NCBI RefSeq assembly: GCF_009363075.1 | Contig: NZ_CP045293.1 | Coordinates: 5,739,501-5,803,500 of the forward strand | Direction: 5' to 3' | Length of the DNA: 64,000 nucleotides | Source of the DNA: Paenibacillus guangzhouensis | Lineage (GTDB): Bacteria; Bacillota; Bacilli; Paenibacillales; Paenibacillaceae | Shown: positions 52,701 to 61,777 of the stretch, piece by piece | Layout of the letters: the number at the start of each line of letters is the position of its first letter | How positions within the stretch are numbered: position 1 is the stretch's first letter | Notes under the pieces: generated by a model | Database searches by the model: none | What the model saw: the letters and a program-made list of their open reading frames with translations, nothing else | What the model was told of the DNA's origin: nothing | Translations under genes and position numbers: made by a program

Positions 52701-53489
52701 ATGATTACGCATTTCGCAGGACTTCGCCTAAATACTATGTCCATTCAAGGTGTGAAGCAATTTTACCATCATCAAATGGGGTTTCCGATACAGTCATCCT
52801 CGAAATATACAATCACGTTTCAACCTACGCCAGATCTAACCTTAGCATTCGAAGAGGTGCAGGAGCCGATATCACCCGCGCATTTTGCATTTGAGGTTCC
52901 TTATTCACAATTTGGGGCCCTTGTCGATCAACTGCAAGCGAGAGGGATCACGTTGTTAACATGGCCAGACGGGGAAGCGGTCAAAACGTTTGAGACAGGA
53001 GTGAATGTCTATTTTCGCGATGGGGACGGGAACATCTTGGAGCTGATTGCACATCATGATGTTCAGGAAGAGGCCATCAGCCCAAGCGGGGACTGGCAGA
53101 TCCTCTACATGCGTGAGATAGGGATGCCTGCGGAGGATGTTCCTGCGCTGACGCGGTGGATGCGCGAGACGCTGCAGATGGGTGTCAGAGATGAATCCGA
53201 TTGGTTCAACTTCGTCATCGGCGGAACGGCGCATGCGGTTGTCGTATCGACACAGCGACGCTGGATTCCGATCCAGATGATCGCTCTGCCGCCTCGAATG
53301 ACTGTATCCTTCGGTGTCAGCGATCTGAACCAGCTCGCAGCCAGGATCGAGCCGGGACGCACGGATGAGATGATCCTGCTTAACACGGAGGACGAGTTCA
53401 AGATTCGTAAAGGCCTTTATACGTTCCGATTCGTTCGCACCACGCTCGCCCCGGATATCACGGATCGCCTAAATTTGCCTCATTTCTGA
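52701..53489 (+). CDS. VOC-family protein (glyoxalase/dioxygenase fold)
   Basis: 262 residues. The first VOC module is clear (LNTMSIQGVKQFYHHQMGFPIQ, AHFAFEVP and VYFRDGDGNILELIAHH with a metal-ligand Glu). The second half is weaker and may be a degenerate module. AAGGGAAGTGA lies before ATG 52701. Function unknown, in the range of glyoxalase, antibiotic-binding or extradiol dioxygenase proteins. Confidence 0.85.
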   Translation: MITHFAGLRLNTMSIQGVKQFYHHQMGFPIQSSSKYTITFQPTPDLTLAFEEVQEPISPAHFAFEVPYSQFGALVDQLQARGITLLTWPDGEAVKTFETGVNVYFRDGDGNILELIAHHDVQEEAISPSGDWQILYMREIGMPAEDVPALTRWMRETLQMGVRDESDWFNFVIGGTAHAVVVSTQRRWIPIQMIALPPRMTVSFGVSDLNQLAARIEPGRTDEMILLNTEDEFKIRKGLYTFRFVRTTLAPDITDRLNLPHF

Positions 53490-53523
53490 TCCTGTTCTAT
53501 GCTTATGAGGTAGGCTATCAATC

Positions 53524-54201
53524 ATGATCAGAGGTGGAACTATTTGTAATCCATTAATCACAATTCGTCGTCAGGACATTCCTAGAGCTGCCGATGTGCT
53601 CGCGCAAGGCTTCGCCAAGAGCGATCCGTTGTACCGACACATTTTGCCGGACGAGGCGACGAGACTGCACGTGTTGAAGATCTTTTTCCATCGTTACTTG
53701 GAAATGCTGTATCCTTATTCCGATGTGCTCACGACATCAGACCATTATGAAGCGGTAGCGCTTGTCTTCCGTTCCGAACGTGAGGCGGAAACCTGGTTCT
53801 CGAAGATGAAATATAGGAAGCAGATTGTGATGGCTATCTTAAAATCGACGCCAATCTGCCGCATGATCGGGGTTCGCGGGTTTATCCGAGGCCTATCCAT
53901 ACTGAACCGTATGAGCTCTTCCTGGTTAAGCATGCTCGGGGACCAGGAATATATGCATCTGGACATGCTCGTCGTGCAGGAACCTTACCGTGGTCAAGGC
54001 TATGTATCCCGCATACTGAAGCCGCTGCTCGCCGAATGCGACGAGAGGAACATGCTGTGTACTTTGGAGACGCAGACACCGAGCAACCTTCCGATTTATG
54101 AACATTATCGATTCCGTACGCTGCAGGTCATTCCGCTGCAGGGCAGTACGCTCGAACAATACTGTATGATCTATTCGCCGCCGGGTGCGGCGTCCAAATA
54201 G
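53524..54201 (+). CDS. GNAT-family N-acetyltransferase
   Basis: 225 residues. The acetyl-CoA site is LDMLVVQEPYRGQGYVSRILKPLL (V-x-x-x-x-R-G-Q-G), followed by CTLETQTPSNLPIYEHYRFRTL. The N-terminal half is typical of the GNAT subgroup with DIPRAADVLAQGFAKSDPLYRHILPDE. It follows the VOC gene by 34 nt and probably shares its transcript. Substrate unknown. Confidence 0.88.
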   Translation: MIRGGTICNPLITIRRQDIPRAADVLAQGFAKSDPLYRHILPDEATRLHVLKIFFHRYLEMLYPYSDVLTTSDHYEAVALVFRSEREAETWFSKMKYRKQIVMAILKSTPICRMIGVRGFIRGLSILNRMSSSWLSMLGDQEYMHLDMLVVQEPYRGQGYVSRILKPLLAECDERNMLCTLETQTPSNLPIYEHYRFRTLQVIPLQGSTLEQYCMIYSPPGAASK

Positions 54202-54207
54202 AAAATG

Positions 54208-54249
54208 AAGACGTTTAGGATCCTGTTAGAGGACTTAAACGTCTTTTTT
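54208..54249 (+). terminator. Terminator after the GNAT gene
   Basis: AAGACGTTTA pairs with TAAACGTCTT, with GGATCC/AGGAC-type pairing inside, and six T follow. Confidence 0.9.
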
Positions 54250-54275
54250 GTTCGCCAAAAGCATGAATCTTCCGG

Positions 54276-54309
54276 TTGCCACAGAGGTGACACATACGGG
54301 TGCTAGGAT
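54276..54309 (+). promoter_or_regulatory. Promoter/operator element, copy 1
   Basis: TTGCCACAGAGGTGACACAT is followed by two variable bases, GGGTGCTA and GGAT. TGCCAC-AGAG-GTGACA is a near-perfect inverted repeat, and TGCTAGGAT looks like an extended -10. The same 34-nt stretch, 31 of 34 identical, occurs at 58856. It lies 65 nt before the first permease of the HlyD-containing locus. Confidence 0.7.
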
Positions 54310-54374
54310 AGCTCTTGTACCAACGAGGCAATGCAAAATGAGGCTTCAAGTCATGGAGTAACGGAGGAGAAGTT

Positions 54375-55238
54375 ATGCGTTATACACGTCGAGCGCGCCA
54401 AGAGATATATGTTGCGCTGCTCTTTCTAGTCCCGAGCTTGGCGGGCTTTGCGATTTTTTACTTGATCCCTTTCGTGGAGAGTGTCGGAACGTCTTTTCAG
54501 TCGGGATCGGGCGGTTTCACATTAGATCAGTATGATGCTGTGCTGGGGAGCAGTTCCTTCCGCAATGCGGCGGGGAATACGATCTGGTTCACATCGATTA
54601 GCGTTCCGCTCATTGTGATCTTATCCTTGCTCATTGCCATGTGGCTGAATCAGAAGGTGTATATACGGAATGCCTTGCGAACAGCTTACGTGCTGCCGCT
54701 AGTCGTGCCCGTCGCTTCCATCGTGTTGTTGTGGCAGATCACCTTCGATTGGAACGGTGCACTGAATTCCATCCTCTCCTACTTCGGTGTTGAACGCATC
54801 GATTGGATGAAGACGAATTGGTCCGGGACGGTCGTCATTCTGATGTACATTTGGAAGAACCTCGGCTACAACGTCATTTTGTTCCTTGCGGGGCTTCAGA
54901 ACATCCCGGCTTCGTATTATGAGACGGCGGACTTGGAGGGAGCGGGGAAGGCGCGGCAATTTTTCGGGATCACCGTAATCTATCTGATCCCTACGACATT
55001 CCTTGTCATCTTGATGTCGATCTTGAATTCCTTCAAGGTGTTCCGAGAGACATATCTGCTCGCAGGCGATTACCCGCACGAGCGGATTTATTTTCTGCAG
55101 CATTACATGAATAACATGTTCGTCTCCTTAGATATGGAGAAGTTGTCCGCGGCAGCGGTCATTATGGCGGTTGGGATTCTTGGGATCGTCGGCATGCTGT
55201 TCCAGATTGAACGCCGATTCCGTTCCTTCATGGAATAA
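54375..55238 (+). CDS. CUT1 sugar ABC permease (MalF type)
   Basis: 287 residues with about six helices and an EAA-like loop YETADLEGAGKARQFFGITVIYLIP. The N-terminus ALLFLVPSLAGFAIFYLIPFVESV is typical of CUT1 permeases. ACGGAGGAGAAGTT precedes the ATG. First gene of a permease-permease-adaptor-lipoprotein operon; no ATPase is present. Confidence 0.93.
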   Translation: MRYTRRARQEIYVALLFLVPSLAGFAIFYLIPFVESVGTSFQSGSGGFTLDQYDAVLGSSSFRNAAGNTIWFTSISVPLIVILSLLIAMWLNQKVYIRNALRTAYVLPLVVPVASIVLLWQITFDWNGALNSILSYFGVERIDWMKTNWSGTVVILMYIWKNLGYNVILFLAGLQNIPASYYETADLEGAGKARQFFGITVIYLIPTTFLVILMSILNSFKVFRETYLLAGDYPHERIYFLQHYMNNMFVSLDMEKLSAAAVIMAVGILGIVGMLFQIERRFRSFME

Positions 55239-55260
55239 GAGAGGGGAGATCGTAGACACC

Positions 55261-56127
55261 ATGCGAAAAATAAGATTATCAAGTACACTGCCCATGCTGC
55301 GGACGTTGTTCCTTGCATCGCTAGCGCTGATTATGGTGACGCCGATCGTGCTGACCGTCATTAATTCATTCATGACCGAGCGTGAGATTACAGCCAATTA
55401 TGCTTCATTAGGACAGACATCGATGCGAACGTGGGTCACACTGAAGCTGATCCCGGATTGGGTATCCTTTGATCAATATATGACATTGCTGATCAGAACA
55501 CCGGAGTTTCTGCGAATGTTCTGGAATTCGGTCGGGTTGGTTGTGCCGATCATTGTGGGACAGCTCATCTGTGCTTCCCTCGCTGCTTTTGCCTTCGCTA
55601 AGCTGCGGTTCCCAGGCAGAGACCCCTTATTCTTCATTTATTTGATTACATTGATGCTGCCGTTCCAGGTCACGCTGGTACCGAACTATATGATGGTCGA
55701 TCGTCTAGGGCTGCTCAATCATATGGGGTCGATTATCCTGCCGGGGATATTCGCGCCTTTCGGCGTGTTCCTGCTCAGACAATTCATGATTAATATCCCC
55801 TCGGGGTACATGGAGGCGGCGAGGATCGACGGTGCGAGCGCACTCAGAATCTTCCTGCAGATCATCCTTCCGATGGTTCGACCAGGGATTGCGGCGCTCG
55901 TTGTTCTTTTATTTGCGGATTATTGGAATATGGTGGAGCAGCCGCTCATCTTCCTGCAGGAGGCAGCGCTTCAACCGTTGTCCTTATTCCTGACGACCAT
56001 TCAGAAGGGAGCGTTCGGGGTCAGCTTCGCGGCTTCGACGCTGTATATGATTCCGATGGTATTGCTCTTCTTATATGCCGAACCGCATTTCGTGGAAGGG
56101 ATTGAGATGTCAGGGATTAAAGGTTAG
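55261..56127 (+). CDS. CUT1 sugar ABC permease (MalG type)
   Basis: 288 residues, about six helices, EAA loop YMEAARIDGASALRIFLQIILPMVRPG, C-terminal EGIEMSGIKG. Start at ATG 55261 after GAGGGGAGA; an open extension to 55171 overlaps the first permease and is not favoured. Partner of the preceding permease. Confidence 0.93.
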   Translation: MRKIRLSSTLPMLRTLFLASLALIMVTPIVLTVINSFMTEREITANYASLGQTSMRTWVTLKLIPDWVSFDQYMTLLIRTPEFLRMFWNSVGLVVPIIVGQLICASLAAFAFAKLRFPGRDPLFFIYLITLMLPFQVTLVPNYMMVDRLGLLNHMGSIILPGIFAPFGVFLLRQFMINIPSGYMEAARIDGASALRIFLQIILPMVRPGIAALVVLLFADYWNMVEQPLIFLQEAALQPLSLFLTTIQKGAFGVSFAASTLYMIPMVLLFLYAEPHFVEGIEMSGIKG

Positions 56128-56201
56128 ATTGCTGGAACAGTGATAGACAGAGATATAAGGTTAGCGGAATACATCGTGATGAAAATGAGGAGGAGTTCAA
56201 T

Positions 56202-57383
56202 ATGGGGGCACGGAGGAATAAGGTGATCCTGACCATAACCGTCATCTTCTTAAGCGTGATGGCCATCTTGGCATTCTTAAGCAATACGATTTCAGCGGCG
56301 ATGCTGCCGAAGGTGACGACGGAGCGCGCATCGGTGCAGGAACTTGAGGTATCCTTGTCCGGCCGAGGGACACTGCAACCGAAGGAAAAGGCAGATGTCA
56401 TGTCGGATACCGGGTTTGAGATCACAGACATGAGAGTCAAAGAAGGCGACCATGTGAAGCGGGGACAAGTATTGTTCACCTTGGACGCAACGGATTTGAA
56501 GGATCAGATCGCGGACGAGCGTACACGACTGCAGCAGGCGGGACTGGGGACGAAGGCCCTGCAGCAGGCCTTTATCGATGCGCAGCTGACGGGAGACCCT
56601 GTCGCGATTGATAAGGCGAAACGAGATCTTGAGAATGATCGCCTGAATCGTATTCTATCGGAGCGGAAGATCGCACGGATGGAGAAGGAGTTAGTAGAGA
56701 AGAGCCGAATCAAGGCGCCATTCGACGGTGTCATCCAAAAAGTAAATGCGAAAAAAGGAGATACAGCTGCAGCAGGCAAGGCGCTGGCTAGCGTCATGAA
56801 TACTTCGGCAGGCTATCAATTCTCATTCACAGTCTCGGAAGGCGAAGCTTCGATTCTGGCGGTCGATGAGAAGATCGCGGTGCGCGTGAAGCAGCCGGGC
56901 GGCAAAGAGATATCCATCCAAGGGAAGGTATCGGACATGAGTGATGCGTCTTCGAGTTCAGGCGATGCGGGCAATGCGGGCTCCGGCATAACATTGGGAG
57001 GCTCCAAGGGCGATAGCGGAGGAGCAGGTCAAGGGAGTCAAGAAGACAGTGGGTCGAAAATGAAGATCACCATCGAGGTGAATGATCCGAAGCTGCATGG
57101 AGGTGAATCTGTCAGCGTGAGCAAATCGAAGTCTTTAGGTGAGAAAGGGATCGTGATTTCTAAAGACCGACTCAAAAAAGATGCCGACGGCTCGTATTTG
57201 TTGATTGTTCGAACGAAGAAAAGTCCGCTAGGTAACAGCTATGTCGCGGAGAAGGCCAGAGTGCGGCTGGGAGCGGAGACGAAGGACAAGGTCATCGTAG
57301 CCCAAGGGCTTAATTCGGATGATGACATCATTGTTGAGACCAGTGAGCCGCTGCAAGATGGCAATGAGGTTCGCGTGAAATAG
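56202..57383 (+). CDS. HlyD/RND-type periplasmic adaptor protein
   Basis: 393 residues. One N-terminal helix (about 7-29) anchors it. A split lipoyl/barrel-sandwich domain follows (GRGTLQPKEKADVMSDTGFEI, VKRGQVLFTLDATD and later IKAPFDGVIQKV), enclosing a coiled-coil hairpin of about 65 residues. A beta-barrel region contains an unusual Gly/Ser/Asp-rich insert near 250-280, and a membrane-proximal domain ends the protein. Such adaptors normally serve exporters (RND, MacAB). Here it lies 74 nt after a sugar-type permease gene and 44 nt before a binding protein. Confidence 0.88.
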   Translation: MGARRNKVILTITVIFLSVMAILAFLSNTISAAMLPKVTTERASVQELEVSLSGRGTLQPKEKADVMSDTGFEITDMRVKEGDHVKRGQVLFTLDATDLKDQIADERTRLQQAGLGTKALQQAFIDAQLTGDPVAIDKAKRDLENDRLNRILSERKIARMEKELVEKSRIKAPFDGVIQKVNAKKGDTAAAGKALASVMNTSAGYQFSFTVSEGEASILAVDEKIAVRVKQPGGKEISIQGKVSDMSDASSSSGDAGNAGSGITLGGSKGDSGGAGQGSQEDSGSKMKITIEVNDPKLHGGESVSVSKSKSLGEKGIVISKDRLKKDADGSYLLIVRTKKSPLGNSYVAEKARVRLGAETKDKVIVAQGLNSDDDIIVETSEPLQDGNEVRVK

Positions 57384-57427
57384 AGATGAACGGCAATCGA
57401 ACATTCGAAGAGAGAGGAGACAAAGCT

Positions 57428-58774
57428 ATGAAATTCAAACCATGGGGATGCGTTGGTCTTGCGGGGGTGATTCTACTGTCGGGCTGCAGCGGCGGGAAGG
57501 AAGCGGCAAGTCCCAAAATGTCCGATGACGGCAAGAAGATCGTCGTTGTCGGAACGAAAGGTTCGACGAGGTTCCTGCAGGAGGCGGAGAAGAAGTTCGA
57601 AGCCGCACATCCGGATATCGATATTCAGCTCAAAAAATACGGGACGCCCGAGAAGAAGAACGATGGCGGCGGTATGCAGGTCGCACCCGAGATGACGCAA
57701 GAAGAGTATGATCGGCTTATTCAACAGATTAATACAGAGGTGTTGTCTGGCAAAGGTCCGGATGTGATCGATACGACAGGTTTATCGTTAGGCGTCTATG
57801 CGAATAAAGGCGCGATTGAGGATCTGCATGAACGAATGAAGAAGGATAGCAGCTTCAAACCGTCGGATTATTACGAAGGCATCTGGCAAGCTTCCGAGAT
57901 CAATGGCGGGCTCTATGCGCTGCCGACTAGCTTTTTTATCGAGAACATGATGGTTGATACGAGGAAGCTTCAGCAAGCTGGCGTGAAGCTGGATGACACT
58001 AAGTGGACGTGGAAGGATTTCTTCGATATTGCGATTAAAGTCAAGGCGTCGTCGAATGACGAAGTATACGCGCTGGGTTCGAATAGCCCGAAGGGCGACC
58101 TGCTCTTCTCTATCGTCGAATCGGAATATGACCGATACGTTCAGCACGATCAGAAGACGGCGAACTTCGATTCCGACGAGTTCAGGCAACGGATGCAGCA
58201 AGTGAAGGACTTGTATGATCAAGGATTTATAACGCAAGACATCGGAGATAAGGACAAATTGATCTTCTCACAGAATACGATGTCCAATTCGGGACTGCTC
58301 GCTGTCATGACCTATTTACCGGGCTGGAAGAGCATACTTCCTCCGACGGAAGCGGGCGGTGCTGCAGGGCCATCTTTCAAAGCGTATGGCGGATTTGCGA
58401 TCAATGCGAAATCCGGTGTGAAGGATGAGGCCTGGGCATTCATGAAGTTCTTGCTCTCGCCGGAGATGCAGCAGTCTTCAGAGTTCATTGGTATTCCGAT
58501 GTTGAAGGAACTCGTGAAGGCACAGTTCGAAGAAAGCAAGAAATTGGCTGCGAACAAAGACGCATTCATTCAAATCGATGATGCGGATGCCTTCAATCAA
58601 CATGTCGATGGCATGCTATCGCTGCTCGATCAACCAGGCAAACCATTCGCGATGGATCCGAAGATTCAATCGATGATGAGAGAGGAATTCGATACGTTTA
58701 TGGTGGGCCAGAAATCCGCAGAAGAAGTGAGCAAGCTCATCCAAAGTCGCGTAACGACGTATTTGAACGAATAA
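57428..58774 (+). CDS. Extracellular solute-binding lipoprotein A
   Basis: 448-residue family 1 sugar-type binding protein. The signal peptide ends in LLSGC with Cys20 as lipid anchor. A short linker is followed by a beta-strand start KIVVVGTKGSTRFLQEAEKK. LSGKGPDVIDTTGLSLGVYANKGA and GGLYALPTSFFIENMMVDTRKL are shared with its paralogue downstream. GAGAGGAGA precedes ATG 57428. A terminator follows, so the next copy is separately transcribed. Confidence 0.92.
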   Translation: MKFKPWGCVGLAGVILLSGCSGGKEAASPKMSDDGKKIVVVGTKGSTRFLQEAEKKFEAAHPDIDIQLKKYGTPEKKNDGGGMQVAPEMTQEEYDRLIQQINTEVLSGKGPDVIDTTGLSLGVYANKGAIEDLHERMKKDSSFKPSDYYEGIWQASEINGGLYALPTSFFIENMMVDTRKLQQAGVKLDDTKWTWKDFFDIAIKVKASSNDEVYALGSNSPKGDLLFSIVESEYDRYVQHDQKTANFDSDEFRQRMQQVKDLYDQGFITQDIGDKDKLIFSQNTMSNSGLLAVMTYLPGWKSILPPTEAGGAAGPSFKAYGGFAINAKSGVKDEAWAFMKFLLSPEMQQSSEFIGIPMLKELVKAQFEESKKLAANKDAFIQIDDADAFNQHVDGMLSLLDQPGKPFAMDPKIQSMMREEFDTFMVGQKSAEEVSKLIQSRVTTYLNE

Positions 58775-58795
58775 AAGGATAGGTTTTTCCAAGAG

Positions 58796-58830
58796 ACGGG
58801 GTTGTCCGAATGAGGGCGACCCCGTTTTTT
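58796..58830 (+). terminator. Terminator between the two lipoprotein genes
   Basis: ACGGGGTTGTCC pairs with GGCGACCCCGT (one G-T wobble at the inner end) and is followed by six T. Confidence 0.88.
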
Positions 58831-58855
58831 GCCATGTATATACGTGTTCAGATCA

Positions 58856-58889
58856 TTGCCACAGAGGTGACACATTGGGGTGCTAAGAT
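58856..58889 (+). promoter_or_regulatory. Promoter/operator element, copy 2
   Basis: Same element as at 54276: TTGCCACAGAGGTGACACAT, then GGGTGCTA and AGAT, with extended -10-like TGCTAAGAT. It lies 45 nt before the second lipoprotein gene, giving that gene its own copy of the operon's control site. Confidence 0.7.
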
Positions 58890-58934
58890 GCTGTATATGA
58901 AGATAGAGTTCAGTGCACAGGAGGTAGGAGTAAG

Positions 58935-60290
58935 ATGAAGATGAAGTTCAAATCTTGGGGATTCCTTGGGTTAGCGGGGATGATTGTGTTAGCTGGCTGC
59001 AGCGGTGGCAAGGAAGCAGGACCTAAAATGACCGATGACGGCAAGAAGATCGTCGTTGTTGGTACAGCGGGATCGACGCGCTTCTTGGAGGAGGCCGAGA
59101 AGGCTTTTGAGGCCAAGCACCCGGATATCGATATTCAGATTAAGAAATATGGACCGGAAGAGAAGAAAAATGACGGCGGCGGCATGCAGGCAGGTCAGGT
59201 GCTCACACGTGATGAATATGATCAGTTCATTTCGCGACTGAATACGGAAGTATTATCAGGCAAAGGTCCGGATCTGATGGATACGACGGGATTATCCCTT
59301 GGCGTTTACGCGAACAAAGGCGCGGTTATCGATCTTCATGACCTGATGAAGAAGGACCAAGAATTTAAGGCCTCTGATTATTACGAAGGATTATGGAAGG
59401 CGACCGAGATCGATGGGGGATTGTATGCCCTGCCAACGAACTATTTCGTGAACACGATGATGGTAGATCAGAAGCGCCTCGATCAAGCGGGTGTGAAGCT
59501 GGATGACACCAAGTGGACGTGGAACGATTTCTTCGATATCGCGGACAAGATCAAGAAATCCTCTAGCGATGAAGTGTATGCATTAGGAACAAACGGACCG
59601 AAGGGTGAACTGCTCTATTCGATCGTCGAGGCGGATTACAAGCGATATGTCCAGCATGAGAAGAAGACAGCGAACTTCGATTCGGATGAATTTAGACAAA
59701 TGATGCAGCATGTCAAAGATCTGTACGACAAAGGCTTCATTACGAATTATGACGGATCTCTCGATAAATTAATGTTCACGCAAAATACGTATATTACACC
59801 GGACATGCTGGCTGCGTTCACCTATACAAAGGGATGGAAGAGTATACTGCCGCCGACCTCTGAGGGGTCATCTTCGGGCTTGTCGTTCCAACCGATGGGT
59901 TCATATTCGATCAATGCGAAATCCGGCGTGAAGGATGAAGCATGGCAGTTCATGAAGTTCATGCTCTCCCCGGAGATGCAGCAGTCGCCAGAGCTTGGCG
60001 GTATTTCGATGCTGAAAGAGCAGGTGAACGCGAAATTCGATGAACTGAAGCAGCAAGTGCAAGATGGAACGTCGCAAATGGCTGTGAAGATTGATGATCC
60101 ACAAGACTTCGCACGCCATGTCGATGAGATGAAAGCCTTGCTGAACAATACAGGCCAACCATCAGCGATGGACCCGAAGATTCGTACGATTATTAGCGAC
60201 GAGTTCAAGACGTTTATGGATGGTTCGAAATCTGCCGATGAGGTCAGTAAGTTGATTCAAAGCCGCGTAACAACGTACTTGAACGAGTAG
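58935..60290 (+). CDS. Extracellular solute-binding lipoprotein B
   Basis: 451 residues, a close paralogue of lipoprotein A along its whole length, including the identical ending SKLIQSRVTTYLNE. The lipobox is VLAGC with Cys22. GAGGTAGGAG precedes the ATG. Differences concentrate in the middle and toward the C-terminus (for example TNYDGSLDK against TQDIGDKDK), suggesting altered ligand range. It has its own promoter copy and terminator region. Confidence 0.92.
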   Translation: MKMKFKSWGFLGLAGMIVLAGCSGGKEAGPKMTDDGKKIVVVGTAGSTRFLEEAEKAFEAKHPDIDIQIKKYGPEEKKNDGGGMQAGQVLTRDEYDQFISRLNTEVLSGKGPDLMDTTGLSLGVYANKGAVIDLHDLMKKDQEFKASDYYEGLWKATEIDGGLYALPTNYFVNTMMVDQKRLDQAGVKLDDTKWTWNDFFDIADKIKKSSSDEVYALGTNGPKGELLYSIVEADYKRYVQHEKKTANFDSDEFRQMMQHVKDLYDKGFITNYDGSLDKLMFTQNTYITPDMLAAFTYTKGWKSILPPTSEGSSSGLSFQPMGSYSINAKSGVKDEAWQFMKFMLSPEMQQSPELGGISMLKEQVNAKFDELKQQVQDGTSQMAVKIDDPQDFARHVDEMKALLNNTGQPSAMDPKIRTIISDEFKTFMDGSKSADEVSKLIQSRVTTYLNE

Positions 60291-60303
60291 TCAAAAAGGA
60301 TAG

Positions 60304-60346
60304 AGACGTCTCTAAACGCATGAATGTGATTAGGAGGCGTCTTCTT
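60304..60346 (+). terminator. Weak terminator after lipoprotein B
   Basis: AGACGTCTC pairs imperfectly with GAGGCGTCT over a 20-base loop; the T run is short (CTTCTT). Confidence 0.45.
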
Positions 60347-60484
60347 GCATTGTCTAAAGATCTTAAAAATCAGCCCTATTTTGATTAAAAAAGAGGAAGT
60401 TCTGCCTGATGAGAGGGTTGTATAATGGATCGTAAGAAAGCGTTAACTTCATGCGTTGATGATAGATCGAAGGAGATGGCGAAC

Positions 60485-61600
60485 ATGGTCAAGAACGAAG
60501 GGTATGAACAATGGGTCAAGTCCTTGCAGGAACGTACAGAAGTCGTGAATCGAGAAGGCTTGGAGGTCATCGTCAAGAAACTGCCGGATTCAGATAACGT
60601 CGGCGAGCTGGATCCCCGCGTCTTCCAGGTGAATGTGGAAGCTGCGAAGGCGAGGGAAGGATTCCAGTTCCCGGATCCGAGCCAGTTGGATATGGTAAGC
60701 TTCGCATTCATGATGCGCAAAATTATGGGCTGGGATAACTTCGATGTTACGACGTCAGACATTCGCACGGAAGCAAGAATGATTCCAGGAACAGATGTCG
60801 AAGTCCCGGTTCGGATCTATACGCCGGCATCTGCAGTTGGAAAGCTCGTGCCGGCCATGATCTTCTTCCATGGCGGCGGATTCATGGGCGGTACGCTCGA
60901 TGTGGTCGAGAATCCATGCAAAGTGGTCGCAGAACGCGCGGAAGCGGTCGTTGTGAGCGTAGACTATCGACTTGCGCCTGAGCATGCATACCCTGCGGGC
61001 TTAACCGATTGCTTCGACGTCGTGAAGTGGGTCTATGCAAATGCGGAGTCGATCGGCGTCAATCGGGAGCAAATCGCGGTCAGCGGGGATAGCGCAGGAG
61101 GGAATCTAGCAACCGTCTGCGCGATGAAGGATCGGGATCAAGGCACGGACATGATTAAATACCAGGCATTAATATATCCAACGACGAATATGGCAGGCAC
61201 GACGACAGATGACTTCGAATGGACGATTGATCAATATACGATCAACAATCATCAAGAATTGATTATGGGCGGATTGATGGGGATGGGCGGCTCGACTAAA
61301 ATGCTGGAGCAGGTCTATGTTCAAGGCAACGAGCAGGTTGAACACCCGTACTTGTCGCCACTGCTAGCTGAAGATCTAAGCGGTATGCCGGAAGCCCTCG
61401 TCATCTCGGCGGAATACGATTATCTGCGTCTCGAGAACGAGGCTTATGCGAGAAAGCTGGAGCGCGCTGGCGTGAAGACGACATGCATACAGTACAGCGG
61501 CATGGACCACGCGTTTATGGATAAAATGGGGCAATACCCCCAAGCCGAGGATTGTATGAATGAGATTGCGAAAGGCATCAAACGCGTATTCGCATCCTAG
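60485..61600 (+). CDS. HSL-family alpha/beta hydrolase (esterase)
   Basis: 371 residues of the hormone-sensitive-lipase group. HGGGFMGG is the oxyanion-hole motif, VDYRLAPEHAYPAGL follows, and Ser203 in GDSAGG is the nucleophile; Asp in SAEYDYLR and His in MDHAFM complete the triad. ATG 60485 has AAGGAG nine bases upstream. A longer frame from ATG 60425 overlaps a TATAAT that may be the -10 box, so it is rejected. Likely an intracellular carboxylesterase for short acyl or acetyl esters. Confidence 0.9.
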   Translation: MVKNEGYEQWVKSLQERTEVVNREGLEVIVKKLPDSDNVGELDPRVFQVNVEAAKAREGFQFPDPSQLDMVSFAFMMRKIMGWDNFDVTTSDIRTEARMIPGTDVEVPVRIYTPASAVGKLVPAMIFFHGGGFMGGTLDVVENPCKVVAERAEAVVVSVDYRLAPEHAYPAGLTDCFDVVKWVYANAESIGVNREQIAVSGDSAGGNLATVCAMKDRDQGTDMIKYQALIYPTTNMAGTTTDDFEWTIDQYTINNHQELIMGGLMGMGGSTKMLEQVYVQGNEQVEHPYLSPLLAEDLSGMPEALVISAEYDYLRLENEAYARKLERAGVKTTCIQYSGMDHAFMDKMGQYPQAEDCMNEIAKGIKRVFAS

Positions 61601-61607
61601 AGACCTG

Positions 61608-61648
61608 AACCTTCAAGTTCACGTGAAAAGACGTGAACTTGAAGGTTT
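61608..61648 (+). terminator. Terminator after the esterase gene
   Basis: AACCTTCAAGTTCACGT and ACGTGAACTTGAAGGTT form a perfect 17-bp stem around five bases; the trailing T run is short. Confidence 0.85.
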
Positions 61649-61777
61649 CTCTGTATCGGGATAAGATTCTACATCGTCACGTACTTATTTGTCGTTCGAA
61701 TAGGACGAATGTCATAAATGTGTCGTCCAACTAATAAGGTAATGTATTGGTGGAGTTCGAATTAGGAGGGTTGCCCT

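Noticed and set aside
60425-60484. Twenty-residue N-terminal extension of the esterase
   Set aside because: The upstream ATG overlaps a TATAAT -10 box and has no good ribosome site; ATG 60485 has AAGGAG.
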